DNA of 64,000 nt from Lewinellaceae bacterium (lineage in GTDB: Bacteria; Bacteroidota; Bacteroidia; Chitinophagales; Saprospiraceae): the NCBI GenBank assembly GCA_020636375.1, contig JACJXZ010000014.1:186001-250000 (forward strand), given 5' to 3'. Numbering within the stretch: the stretch's first letter is position 1; every line of letters starts with the position of its first letter. The notes below the pieces were generated by a model. The model worked only from the letters and a program-made list of their open reading frames with translations, was not told the DNA's origin and made no database searches. This document shows, piece by piece, positions 8,612-18,230 of the stretch. Position numbers and translations under genes: made by a program.

Positions 8612-8870
8612 TGTTTTTTTGTTGATTGAAGATCATGGAGGCTTTTGCCACAAAGACACGAAAACACTAAGGCGGCACAAAGCCGATAGCTATGCAGTTT
8701 TGTGGGCCTTTGAGGCTTGGTGCCCCTTCTCCGCAAGCCAGCCAAGCTTTGTGGGAAAAAAGCCCTTCAGGGCCGTATGCCCCTCGTCATCATAGTTAGA
8801 CAAACATAGGCGCCTCATTTTTCCCGCGGGATGATTTTTTTCAGGGATGAAGCATTTTTTAAGAAAGACA
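8612..8870. other. Intergenic region with half palindromic element
   Basis: TTTTGCCACAAAGACACGAAAACACTAAGG at about 8643-8672, broken by intervening bases, is one arm of the CCACAAAGACAC-type repeat; the matching arm is degenerate (about 8695-8735). No gene is supported. Confidence 0.45.
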
Positions 8871-9062
8871 GTAACTATTTGGCTTGCCACCTAACCCGGT
8901 TTTATTGCCACAAAGACACGAAAATTTATCCGGCTGAACAGACGGACTCCAAGATTACACCAAGGCTTCGTGCAATCCCGTCTAGCCAGCCGGGTAAACT
9001 TTGTGTCTTGGAGTCTTTGTGGCAATAAAACCGGCTAGATGGCAGACCACCTAAATAGTTAC
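8871..9062. mobile_element. MITE family 2, copy A (9-bp target duplication)
   Basis: A 192-bp element with inverted ends GTAACTATTT...AAATAGTTAC. It contains inner arms CCGGTTTTATTGCCACAAAG and its complement. It is flanked on both sides by AGAAAGACA (8862-8870 and 9063-9071), an exact 9-bp duplication. The GTAA terminus recalls IS66-type ends, though that family normally makes 8-bp duplications, so the assignment is open. It is non-coding. Confidence 0.85.
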
Positions 9063-9329
9063 AGAAAGACAGGAATAAACGGCCAGCATGGGAACAACAA
9101 CCCGGGACAAGGGCAGCCGGCGGCCTGCCAGCCAAAACCAGATAACCAAATAAAGCAACGCGAAGGTTGAGAACATGCAGAAAGGCAACGTTTTTTGTTG
9201 TCCGGCCCCGGCCCCCCCCGTGAACAGACAACAAACAACAAACAACAACTTGCCCGGAAAACCCCGACTGCCCGTGTTGGCATTCTTCCCCGATTTGTCG
9301 TAAATTCCCGGCGCGAAACAAGACAAGCC

Positions 9330-9653
9330 ATGCAAACCGATTGGACCTACGACGAATTCTCGACCTTCGCCATGCTTTACGCCGCCTCCGTCAACGCCGA
9401 TGTAGAGCCGGAAGACCTGGCGCTCATCCGGCAGCGGGTGGACGAAAAAACTTTCCAAAAGATGAAGGCCGTCTTTGACGAGTGCTCCGACATCAGGTGC
9501 ATCGACATCCTGCGGGCGTACCACGACAGGTACATGGCCGACGAGGCCAGCCGGCAGCGGTTGCTGGATGATGTGCGCCAACTTTTCGAAGTTGATGACA
9601 AATACACCAATTTCGAGCGGGAGCTGATTCATATGTTCAAAATGGTGCTTTGA
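9330..9653 (+). CDS. Small TerB-like helical protein
   Basis: From the ATG at 9330 the product is 107 residues, all-helical in pattern, without signal or membrane segments. The opening YDEFSTFAMLYAASVNADVEPED and later acidic helices resemble TerB-fold proteins of tellurite-resistance and stress systems, which bind metal ions through acidic residues. The frame is open further upstream to 9195, but that part is low-complexity repeat sequence (AACAAACAACAA) and unlikely to be translated. The gene stands alone between two MITE-like elements. The TerB link is by pattern and only moderately sure. Confidence 0.6.
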   Translation: MQTDWTYDEFSTFAMLYAASVNADVEPEDLALIRQRVDEKTFQKMKAVFDECSDIRCIDILRAYHDRYMADEASRQRLLDDVRQLFEVDDKYTNFERELIHMFKMVL

Positions 9654-9655
9654 GG

Positions 9656-9745
9656 CGTTGTTTGTTGTCGGTTGTCCGTTGTCGGTTGTCGGTTGTCCGT
9701 TGTCTGTTTAGGGAAACCGCCGCCCAACAAGCAACCGACAACAAC
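9656..9745. repeat. GTTGTCGGTTGTCC simple-repeat palindrome
   Basis: Tandem GTTGTCGGTTGTCCGTTGTC units (9659-9708) face the complementary AACAAGCAACCGACAACAAC at about 9725-9744. Similar AACAAACAACAA runs occur at 9225-9250 and a short piece at 5199-5215. Confidence 0.55.
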
Positions 9746-9776
9746 CGCTCCCGTCCCCTGCCTACTCAGATTTTTT

Positions 9777-9935
9777 GTAACTATTTAGCAGCCCTCCGCT
9801 TTTTAGCCACGAAGACACAAAAACCTGCCGGCCGCTGGCACAGCAGGCGGGCACTAAGATTGCACAAAGCCTTAGTGCGATCTTGGTGTCTTGGTGTCTT
9901 CGTGGCAAAGGCATCAGGCCCACCTAAATAGTTAC
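9777..9935. mobile_element. MITE family 2, copy B
   Basis: A 159-bp element with the same ends as copy A (GTAACTATTTAG ... CTAAATAGTTAC). The inner arms are GCCACGAAGACACAAAAAC and GGTGTCTTCGTGGC, with a TTAGTGC core. It is flanked by T-runs on both sides (9771-9776 and 9936-9942), so a target duplication cannot be proved. The lanthipeptide cluster begins 237 bp downstream; 9936-10171 holds no gene that I can support. Confidence 0.8.
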
Positions 9936-10171
9936 TTTTTTTCAATAAACTTGTGTAGTAAACAACTCCTTTTTAAGATTCTACTTCATTGAGTTTTCTA
10001 AGCATTCACAAGGCAAAAGCCCACGATAAAATAACAAACACTAGATCGGGCCGGCATGCTTTTCAGAGTATAGAATTGAGGCGCCGGTAGCCCTGGCATG
10101 TTTAACCAAAACATGGCAGCTTAAGGAATCTCCTTGAGCAAGGTATATTTATTTTATTAGAACTGGTGTTA

Positions 10172-12328
10172 ATGAAGAGGTTTCCATTTTACCGTCAAAT
10201 GGACGCCATGGACTGTGGGCCATCCTGCCTGCGCATGGTTGCCAAATATTATGGTAAAGCCTACCCCCTCCAGTACCTTCGGGAAGCATGCCACATTGAC
10301 CGTGAGGGTGTCAGCCTGAAAGGGATCAGCGAGGCTGCCGGACAGATCGGCTTTCAAACAATGGCAATAAAAGTGCCCTACGGTGAAGGCAAAGGAGAAC
10401 CTTCCTTACTGGAAGCTACTTTGCCTGTAATTGCGCATTGGAATCAGAACCATTTCATTGTAGTCTATAAGGTAAACAAGAGATTTACGTGGATCGCGGA
10501 TCCGGGGGCGGGTAGGTTCAAACTAAGGCGGGAGGTTTTTGAGAAGCATTGGGCAAGTGACAACAAGAGCGGAATTTTTTTGTTGCTTGCACCGGGGGGA
10601 GACTTTTTCAAAAAAGAGTATCCGGGACAGGAAGATGCCGGGTTTTCATTTTTGTTCAATTACCTCAAGCCCTATCGCCGCCTGATCCTGCAGTTAGCCT
10701 TAGGGGTGGTCATGGGTTCTGTATTTTCGTTGCTTTTTCCTTTTCTTACTCAGGCCATTGTTGATGTCGGCATTCAGAACCAGAACATAGGGTTCATCTA
10801 TTTGGTCCTTATGGGGCAGCTCGTCTTATTTTTGAGCCAGATGACCGTGAATTTCATTCAAAACTGGATACTGCTACATGTCGGCACAAGAATGAACATA
10901 AGCCTGATCGGGGATTTCCTGCTGAAGATCATGCGCTTGCCCATCGGCTTTTTCGATACCAGGATGACCGGTGATTTGATGCTATATCCTGTGGGTTTTT
11001 TTCTTTCTCAGGAGGCGAAAAGAAATTGACTACCAGGCGTTTCAGCAGATGTCTGACAATCAGGACGTGCTTATCGAACTGATTTCCGGCATGCAGGAAA
11101 TTAAACTGCAGGACAGTCAGGAGAAGCGGCGGTGGAAGTGGGCTGAAATCCAGGCAAGGCTATTTAAAGTGCAAGTCAGCTCACTGGCTTTGACTCAGTA
11201 TCAGGATGCCGGCGCATCGTTTATCAGTCAGCTTAAAGATATCGTCATTACGTTTATCGCCGCCCGTGCAGTCATCGAAGGGCAGATGACGCTCGGCATG
11301 ATGCTTGCCATTCAGTATATTCTAGGGCAGCTGAACGCTCCGCTGCAACAACTTGTAGGTTTCGTGCGGGCCACTCAGGATGCCAAAATAAGCCTGGAAC
11401 GCCTGGCGGAAGTCAGGAATCAAACGCCTGAAGATGCCGAAGATGCCCACAAGTCCAGTCAAATACCAGGTGGGGACATTCGAATCGAGCATTTGCATTT
11501 CCGGTATAGCAAGTTGAGTGACTGGATACTGGAGGATATCAATCTTACAATACCAAGAGGAAAAATAACGGCTATTGTCGGCATAAGCGGAAGTGGGAAA
11601 ACAACCTTGCTCAAATTGCTTTTAGGGTTTTACGCACCTGAAAAAGGAAGGATAAAAATAGGGAATACAAGCCTTGGGAGGATTAAGGCGCGGGACTGGC
11701 GGAGACAATGTGGGGTTGTCATGCAAGATGGATATATTTTTTCTGATACAATATCCAATAATATCGCAGAGAGCGAGAGTAGATACTTTAACCAGATTGA
11801 CCATCACAAAATGAATGAATCGGTCATCATTGCGAACATTCAGGATTTTGTGGAACAGCTTCCGCTGGGCTACAACACCATGGTCGGTTCAAGAGGCAAT
11901 GGCATAAGCCAGGGGCAAAAGCAACGCCTGCTGATTGCCAGGGCTGTATACAAGGCTCCTGAATTTATCTTCTTTGACGAGGCGACCAACGCGCTGGACG
12001 CCAACAATGAACGGGTGATATTAAACAACCTGGAGTCTTTTTTTCGCGGGCGTACAGTAGTGGTGGTGGCTCACCGCCTGAGCACTGTGCGGAATGCTGA
12101 TAAGATAATTGGCTCCCCGTCTAAGGTTGGACAGCAGAAAGGGGAAAGCCGAGCGGAGTCGAGGCCAAGCGTGTGCCGAAGGCATCGAGTGTCCAACCTT
12201 AGACGGGTAGCCAGATAATTGTGCTGGAAAATGGCAAGGTAGCTGAAGAAGGCACACATATTGAACTGGCTACTGCCAAAGGGGCTTATTATACGCTTGT
12301 AAAAAACCAACTTGAGTTAGGATCCTAA
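10172..12328 (+). pseudogene. Peptidase-containing ABC exporter (PCAT) broken by deletion and MITE
   Basis: The 5' part encodes a C39 peptidase domain with the DAMDCGPSCL active-site motif (Cys15 from the ATG at 10172; a GTG six bases earlier is less likely) and a His/Asp region HFIVVYKV...WIADPGAG, then transmembrane helices to TGDLM (about 10982). There about 50-60 codons are missing and the frame shifts: the next frame reads YILWVFFFLRRKEIDYQAF, the normal continuation of the family. The 3' part carries the ATPase with Walker A GISGSGKTT, a signature-like SQGQKQR and a Walker B FIFFDEAT. After DKII a 102-bp MITE interrupts the gene; the true tail VLENGKVAEEG...NQLELGS resumes after it and ends at 12328. 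The intact gene would cleave double-glycine leaders and export a peptide. Confidence 0.9.
12111..12212. mobile_element. MITE family 1, copy B, inside the ABC exporter gene
   Basis: A 102-bp palindromic element with ends GGCTCCCCGTCTAAGGTTGG and, on the complement, GGCTACCCGTCTAAGGTTGG. The target duplication is AGATAATT (12103-12110 and 12213-12220), 8 bp as in copy A. Removing the element plus one duplicate restores the ABC reading frame exactly (DKIIVLENGK). It is the reverse-complement orientation of the copy at 5532-5658. Confidence 0.93.
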
Positions 12329-12344
12329 AACTTTCAATACTTCG

Positions 12345-13700
12345 ATGATGCCATCATCCAATGGTTCAGAAATGCATGCTGCACACCAGCCTGTTGAAAT
12401 GCAGGAAATGCTCGGTGATCCTCCCGGTTGGATTTTGCACTCGGGTATCAGCCTGGTCTTTTTCGGCATAATGGCCCTGCTCCTGCTTGGTTGGCTGGTC
12501 CGTTACCCGGACAAGCTGCCGGCGGATGTCCTGATCGAGTTGGAAAACCCCGCTGCTCCTCTAAGGGCAATAGCCGCCGGCCGGATCGATACGCTATTCC
12601 TGCCCGATAAATCGGTATTGAAAGCGGGATACAGAATTGCTGTTTTGGAAAGCGCGGCGCACTGGCAGGACATAGACCGCCTTTCAATGATTCTGGCAGG
12701 GCTGGAAAGCCACCGGCGGGAGGGCAGCCTGACGGAACTCGGCCTGCCTGAAGGGCTTCGTTTGGGAAACCTGCAGAGCAGTTATGCTGCTTTTGCTCAG
12801 GCAGTCAAGGGGTATTGCCTGTATGAACAACACAACGCACACCGGCAACAGATCAATTCGCTTAAAAAAAATTATGATTTTCTCCACGGCGCGCTCGGCA
12901 GCGCCATGTATTTTAATGAACGGGGCCTTCATTCGGATGGAGTCCGGGAGCAGTTAGAGGAGATCATTGATTGGCTGCTTGCTTTCCAGGATGAGTGGGG
13001 AGGCTGGTTGAAGAAAGACACTACCGGAGTGGTCGAAAGAGAAAACACCGAATATTGGTACTACAATTTAGGCCTTTCTCATGGAATCCCGGGTATTCTC
13101 TCTATCCTCGGGCTGGCTTACAGGTTGAAGGTCAGGCCGCAGGAAGCCAGAAGCGCTGCCTACAAAGGCCTGCGGTGGCTCCGGGAACAGGAATTGCAGG
13201 AAGCCGGTTCCCTGTTTCCCTATTACGTAGCTTGTGATAAAACCTCTCCGCCTTCCCGCCTTGGATGGTGTTACGGCGATTTAGGGATAGCGCTCTGTTT
13301 ACTGAACCTTTCCATCTCTTTTGAGGACGATATCCTGAGAGATGAAGCCATCAGGATAGCTAAACATAGCGCCGGCAGGAAAGAGGAAGCCGAAAGGTTG
13401 GAGGTCAATCACCTGTGCCATGGCACCGCAGGGATCAGTCATATTTTCAACCGGTTTTATCAACATACCGGGCATGAAGTTTTCAGGCAGGCGGCATTAT
13501 ACTGGCTCGGGGAGTTATTGAGAAGGGCTTCTCCTGCGGACAGTTCCATGCCATTCAGAAACATCATCACGGTAGACTACAAGAAACAAACGGTTGACGA
13601 CTTTGGCCTTTTAGAAGGCCTGGCCGGGATCGGGTTGATGTTAATTGCCAGCCTGGGAAATGCCGAACCGCACTGGGATCGCTGCCTGTTGATCAGCTAA
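12345..13700 (+). CDS. HlyD N-terminus fused to LanC-like cyclase (deletion chimera)
   Basis: The 451-residue frame joins two proteins. Residues 1-175 are the start of a HlyD/membrane-fusion adaptor, with one transmembrane helix (about 30-54) and the first strands of the periplasmic part. From about residue 176 (YDFLHG) it is the C-terminal two-thirds of a LanC-like lanthipeptide cyclase, with a GWCYGD motif (Cys309) and a CHG motif (Cys358, His359) that match the zinc ligands of the family. The switch lies near an A-run at 12863-12871. The rest of HlyD and the first ~120 residues of LanC are missing. An in-frame deletion between adjacent genes explains it best. A cyclase domain on the periplasmic side of an anchor would be hard to explain functionally, so I regard it as a probable non-functional remnant. 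Confidence 0.8.
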   Translation: MMPSSNGSEMHAAHQPVEMQEMLGDPPGWILHSGISLVFFGIMALLLLGWLVRYPDKLPADVLIELENPAAPLRAIAAGRIDTLFLPDKSVLKAGYRIAVLESAAHWQDIDRLSMILAGLESHRREGSLTELGLPEGLRLGNLQSSYAAFAQAVKGYCLYEQHNAHRQQINSLKKNYDFLHGALGSAMYFNERGLHSDGVREQLEEIIDWLLAFQDEWGGWLKKDTTGVVERENTEYWYYNLGLSHGIPGILSILGLAYRLKVRPQEARSAAYKGLRWLREQELQEAGSLFPYYVACDKTSPPSRLGWCYGDLGIALCLLNLSISFEDDILRDEAIRIAKHSAGRKEEAERLEVNHLCHGTAGISHIFNRFYQHTGHEVFRQAALYWLGELLRRASPADSSMPFRNIITVDYKKQTVDDFGLLEGLAGIGLMLIASLGNAEPHWDRCLLIS

Positions 13701-13721
13701 TTCTAAAATGATTTGGATACC

Positions 13722-16433
13722 ATGTGGGCAAATCTTCAAATCCTCTTCTGGATAGCCCTGTTTTCGGGGCTTTCTCTGAAAGGACAGAACCTGGTAATGG
13801 ATTCCGGTTTCGAAGGCGCCGACCCTGCGCTTCGGTCAGGAAGTTGGGTTGCGGTTGCTGGTACGCCTGATTACTACAACACTTCCCTCCCCGATAGCAA
13901 TACAAACTATGGCCTGGAGCAGTTTTCTAATGCAGTTGAGGGCAATGTTTATTTGGGGATAGCATGCCTGGGCGCTTCCCGCTGGCAATGCAGGAATAGC
14001 AGGGAATATGTTTCAGGTAGGCTTGTCTCCCTACTTGAAGCCGGCCAACTCTATGAAGTTAGCCTCTATGTGCGTTTAGCTGATTTCATCAGTTCTTTTC
14101 CCCTCGTCGAAATGGGGATTTTCTTTTCAAGAGAACTTCCCGGAGAAGACCAAGTGTGCGACAGGAAGTTGAAATACTTGCCTCTGAGAGGAGAAAGCGA
14201 ACTTCTGTTTCCCGCCCAAAAATGGTTGCTGGTGAAAGGAACCTACGTGGCAGAAGGAGGAGAACAATTCCTTGCGATAGGAAATTTCCTGGGAGCCAAC
14301 CTGCAACACATCAATGACGGGGCTTCGAATTCCAGCCGGTCTTATTATTTCATCGATAATGTATCGGTGATAAAAGCTGAAGGCAGGGAAACGTCCGGAT
14401 TGATGGTTAAAACCCCTCAACCGGTAATGCGGCCAAGCTGTACTTGTACCATACTCTTTGAAACCGGAAGCAGCCGACTGCCTGCTTCTTATCCTGAATG
14501 CATGCAGCAGGTATTTCTGGCCGCTGCTGCTTATCCCGGCTGGCAACTGAAAATTGCCGGTTTCACTGATGACGTCGGCACAGAGAAAGCCAACCGGCTG
14601 TTGTCCGAAGCCCGTGCAGAGGAAGTTGCCCGATTTTTTATCGCAAATGGGATTCCCCCTGAAAAAGTAACTGTTCAGGGATATGGCGCATCAATGCCTG
14701 TTGATCAGGCCCAGACTCCTGAAGGACGCGCCCGGAACCGCAGAGTGGAAGCCTTCTGGCGCCCCCCACCATTGGAAGAATGGCAATTCCAGTTACTCGA
14801 AGCTTTCGCAATTCTGTACGGATATGTCCGTTTTTTTCACCCATATTATCTCACCGATGATTTTGACTGGAACCGGTTTGCCCTCTTCGGCATTAGCCGG
14901 ATAAGCCAACTGCGACATCCCACAGAATGCCTGAAAACGATACGGGAACTGTTTTATCCGGTAGCGCCTACTATGGCAATTGGCTATCATGAGGAGGGCA
15001 AATGCCTTCCAATGGAAGCCCTTCCCCCTGCCTCTTTAACTGCCGAACAAACCTATTGGCAACATTACGGCTACCGTGTCGGACAAGGGAATGAAGTGTA
15101 CAGAAGCGTAAGAGTGAGCCCTGCCGGGAATGAACCGCCGCTTTTTAAAGGAGGGCCGGTTCTGAAGCTATGGCAAGGCACGTTGCCATTGGGTATCCAT
15201 TTTGAAGTGCCGCTTTCCCTCCCGGACAGTTATCGCAGTTCCCAACCTGATCAACTGGCGGGGCTGGAAGAAGAAATGTCTGTGGTTTTCGCATCGCTTA
15301 GAGACACACAACTGGCCAATGTAACCATCTTCTGGAATCTGGCCCAGCATTTTTATCCATACCGGGAGACATTGGGAAATAACTGGCAAGAAAAGCTGGT
15401 TTGGATGCTGCGCCAGGCGGCAGAGATTGAACATGAAAGAACATTCAACCGGTTTTTCAAGGAGTGCAGCACCTTGTTGAAGGACGGGCATGCTGCAATC
15501 ACCCATGAGGATGAATTAAACGACATGTGGTTGCCGCTTGAGCTTGCCTGGCTACAAAACCAGTTAGTGGTGGCAGAGAGTGCTGCAGGGGAAAAGATTC
15601 GCAAGGGCGATATCCTGCGCAAGATTGACGGAGCGGATGCCGTGGCTTTATTTCACCAGGATACATTCCTGGTTTCGGGAACGGCTCAGTGGAAAGTGGC
15701 CCGCGCATTGAAAGACCTGGGAGCGGACGATCAATACTCCACAGCGAGGCTGGAGATGCAAAGGGGCGGCCTCGTTTACGAAGCAGAAGTAATAAGAGAT
15801 TGGGCGGACTACCTTTCTCCTCCCCCGGTCAGGGAACTGGAAGAGGGGTATTATTACGTCGACCTAAAGTCCATTTACGATATCGACTCTTTGCTGGAGC
15901 GGGCCTCTACTTTGTCGCAGGCAAAAGGTGTTATTTTTGATGTTCGGGGGTATCTGAATAATAATTTTTCCAAATTCCTGCCTTGCCTTTTAAGCACGGC
16001 CGATACTGTCGGAAATTGGATCAACATACCCCAAATTATTTATCCAGGTTTTTTCGAGCCCGGCTTTGATTCATCGGGGTGGTTACTGAAGCCTATGCCC
16101 CCACACATAACGGCAAAGCTCGCCTTTCTGGCCGATGGGCGCGCCATTTCAGCCAGCGAGTCTTTCCTGGCATTCGTCAGGCATTACCGCTTAGGGCCTA
16201 TCATTGGAAGCCCGACTGCCGGCGCCAACGGCCCGCGTAACTGGACAGCTCTGCTGGGCGGTTATTTTATGCATTGGACGGGCGCGTGGGTTACTTTACT
16301 CGACGGCTCCCCTGTTCACAACCAGGGGATTACCCCCGACTACCAGGTAACGCCTTCTTTGGAAGGAGTCCAAAAGGGGAAAGACGAAATTTTGGATTTC
16401 GCCCTGGCTATCCTGAAAACAGAGGAAAGGTAA
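13722..16433 (+). CDS. OmpA-domain / S41 peptidase-like fusion protein
   Basis: The protein has 903 residues from the ATG at 13722 (a TTG at 13713 also opens the frame). A signal peptide (to about residue 21) is followed by a carbohydrate-binding-like domain (about 23-230), an OmpA peptidoglycan-binding domain (about 244-345, with GFTDDVGTEKAN and RARNRRVE) and a C-terminal S41-type peptidase region. In that region, GYVRFFHP (about 370) and a second FWNLAQHFYP stretch precede a PDZ-like section and a catalytic-type AISASESF serine near residue 811. An OmpA-S41 combination is not one I know as a fixed architecture, and the neighbours have suffered in-frame deletions, so this may be a fused pair of genes. 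If real, it would be a periplasmic protease tethered to the wall, possibly for leader removal. Confidence 0.7.
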   Translation: MWANLQILFWIALFSGLSLKGQNLVMDSGFEGADPALRSGSWVAVAGTPDYYNTSLPDSNTNYGLEQFSNAVEGNVYLGIACLGASRWQCRNSREYVSGRLVSLLEAGQLYEVSLYVRLADFISSFPLVEMGIFFSRELPGEDQVCDRKLKYLPLRGESELLFPAQKWLLVKGTYVAEGGEQFLAIGNFLGANLQHINDGASNSSRSYYFIDNVSVIKAEGRETSGLMVKTPQPVMRPSCTCTILFETGSSRLPASYPECMQQVFLAAAAYPGWQLKIAGFTDDVGTEKANRLLSEARAEEVARFFIANGIPPEKVTVQGYGASMPVDQAQTPEGRARNRRVEAFWRPPPLEEWQFQLLEAFAILYGYVRFFHPYYLTDDFDWNRFALFGISRISQLRHPTECLKTIRELFYPVAPTMAIGYHEEGKCLPMEALPPASLTAEQTYWQHYGYRVGQGNEVYRSVRVSPAGNEPPLFKGGPVLKLWQGTLPLGIHFEVPLSLPDSYRSSQPDQLAGLEEEMSVVFASLRDTQLANVTIFWNLAQHFYPYRETLGNNWQEKLVWMLRQAAEIEHERTFNRFFKECSTLLKDGHAAITHEDELNDMWLPLELAWLQNQLVVAESAAGEKIRKGDILRKIDGADAVALFHQDTFLVSGTAQWKVARALKDLGADDQYSTARLEMQRGGLVYEAEVIRDWADYLSPPPVRELEEGYYYVDLKSIYDIDSLLERASTLSQAKGVIFDVRGYLNNNFSKFLPCLLSTADTVGNWINIPQIIYPGFFEPGFDSSGWLLKPMPPHITAKLAFLADGRAISASESFLAFVRHYRLGPIIGSPTAGANGPRNWTALLGGYFMHWTGAWVTLLDGSPVHNQGITPDYQVTPSLEGVQKGKDEILDFALAILKTEER

Positions 16434-16474
16434 ATACTGCTTGTCAAAGGAATTACTGACGAATCCAACATATA

Positions 16475-17539
16475 ATGAATAATTACAAACTCCTTCCCAA
16501 GGTAGTTCTTCGCACCCCATTACTGCCCGTGAATGGCATTTTGAAGGCGATCCGGCAGGCAGACACTTTAGACAAACAAGAAAGTCTGGTGGTTATGGCT
16601 TTTCAAAATCCTGTGTTGCAGGAAGCTCTGTTCCTTGCCTCGCCTAACCTGTACCAACAATTCGAAAAACTTACAGGAGGCACCTTAAAGAAAGAAAAAG
16701 AGAAGAAGCGTGTATACCTTGCTTTATTCAAGTACCTCATTCGCATGTCCGTGCGTAGCACTCCCTTTGGGTTATTTGCAGGCTGTATGGTATATGACTG
16801 GGCAGATCACACCCGCATTGAGCTTGCAGATTTGCCAGAGTGGGGCAGGCGGACCCGCCTGGATATGCAATTTTGCTGCGAACTCAGCGAACAATTGAGC
16901 GCTCACCCGGAAATCAGAGATAATCTGGTTTTTTTCCCAAATACTTCTGCATACCCTTTTGGGGATCAGGTCAGGTATGTGGAGTACTTCTATGAGCATG
17001 GTTTTCGAAAATACCAGATCGCTTCTGTAGATCGCAGCCCATTCCTGGATATGCTGGGATTAAATGACCTGGATCAGGCTTGGGATTACGCGCTGTTAGC
17101 CGCTGACGCTATGATTGATGCTTTTGAATATGAACCCGGTCGAAAGGTACGGTTCGTGGAAAGGCTCGCCAACGGATTCGCGAAGGAATTTGGAATGAAT
17201 GCGCAGCTTGAGAAGGAACTTAGGTCTAAATTCAGTAATCACAGGCTTCGTGTTAACCGTCTTTTTCTGGAGCAGGATCAGATAAACTCTTTCCTGGCCG
17301 AAGTCCTGAGAAGAAAACAGGAACGCCTGTTTCCTGTTGCGCGACAAATCAGAGTACTGTTTGATGGTGGCAGTATGGATCAATTACTTGGCAGTTACCT
17401 GCATATGATGGTCAACCGTTGTTTTCGATCCAGGCAAAGAAAGTGTGAACTGGTCCTGTACTCTATGCTGTCCCAGTTTTATAATACTTCCGGCAAATAT
17501 GAAAAAACCGTCAATACGGACCGCCTGCGGATGGCATGA
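16475..17539 (+). pseudogene. Lantibiotic dehydratase (LanB) with large internal deletion
   Basis: The 354-residue frame begins as a LanB glutamylation domain (RTPLLPVNG start; RSTPFGLFAGC at about 90-100) and follows that family to about residue 190. It then switches to a C-terminal elimination/SpaB_C-type domain (WDYALLAADAMIDAFEYE through SYLHMMVNRCFRSRQRKCEL). Full LanB proteins with this tail are roughly 900-1000 residues, so some 600 residues are gone, yet the frame is kept. The enzyme normally dehydrates Ser/Thr of a precursor peptide using glutamyl-tRNA; with most of the glutamylation domain lost it is very unlikely to work. It is the last gene of the cluster; no precursor peptide gene was found. 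Confidence 0.85.
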
Positions 17540-17566
17540 GTATGAATATTTATGCAGTGTCGGCCC

Positions 17567-18100
17567 TCACCCCGCCGGAAAATACTTCGCCACCAACCGC
17601 TCCACCTCCTTCCGCTTATTCGGAAAGTGCACATTCAGCGCCTTCTCCGTCGGGTCGATGATGTAGCGGTATTCCCCGTCGGCCATCTTCACCCGGAAGG
17701 CCATCTGCCGCTCCGTATACACGATGATGCCGCTGTCTTCATTAACGGACTTCACCTCGCCGGCGGCCCGCTTCTCCTTGAATTCCTCGGAGTCCATGCG
17801 CCGAAGCACACCCCGGTTCTTTTCGTGCTTCTCCAGTTTGAAGATGATCATTTCATCATCGCCGATGCTGACGGTTTCCAGGACGTGCACCTGGCCGTAT
17901 AGCTCTTTGGTGTAGCCATCGCTTTCGAGAGGGGTGGCAGATAACCGGTTTTCCGGCACCAGTATTTCGTTGGCCTTGTCCAGGTTGCCGTCATTGATGG
18001 CCAGGTAAATCCTTTGCAGGTCCGCCTGGGTCTTGCCCGTATCCCGGGAACAACTGCTGAGCGCGCTGGTGAAAAGCAGGAGAACAACTATGCGGTACAT
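17567..18100 (-). CDS. Lipoprotein of unknown function
   Basis: The 177-residue product has a short lipoprotein signal ending ALSSC (Cys17). The mature part has an N-terminal helical stretch (LQRIYLAINDGNLDKANEILV) followed by strand-rich sequence. There is no recognised enzymatic motif. It faces the LanB remnant tail to tail (27 bp) and lies downstream of the LytTR pair on the same strand, separated by 130 bp, so it could be part of that transcription unit. Confidence 0.65.
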   Translation of the reverse strand: MYRIVVLLLFTSALSSCSRDTGKTQADLQRIYLAINDGNLDKANEILVPENRLSATPLESDGYTKELYGQVHVLETVSIGDDEMIIFKLEKHEKNRGVLRRMDSEEFKEKRAAGEVKSVNEDSGIIVYTERQMAFRVKMADGEYRYIIDPTEKALNVHFPNKRKEVERLVAKYFPAG

Positions 18101-18230
18101 GGTTTCTTTTGTCTGTTACGGAAGGATTAACGCATCGGGCAGGCCTTTAGTGTGAGGGAGAAGTCATTTTCGGGCCATTTTGTGGTGTCGGCACTAAACT
18201 GCGCGGCCTCTTTTTCCGCTGTGCCTTCCT

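Noticed and set aside
9936..10171. Lanthipeptide precursor gene before the exporter
   Set aside because: No small frame with a double-Gly leader and Ser/Thr/Cys-rich core is visible here, or at 13701-13721 or 17540-17566; it may be lost or elsewhere.
10980..11050. Programmed frameshift at the T-run in the ABC exporter
   Set aside because: A slip would not replace the 50-60 missing residues of the transmembrane domain between TGDLM and the YILWV segment.
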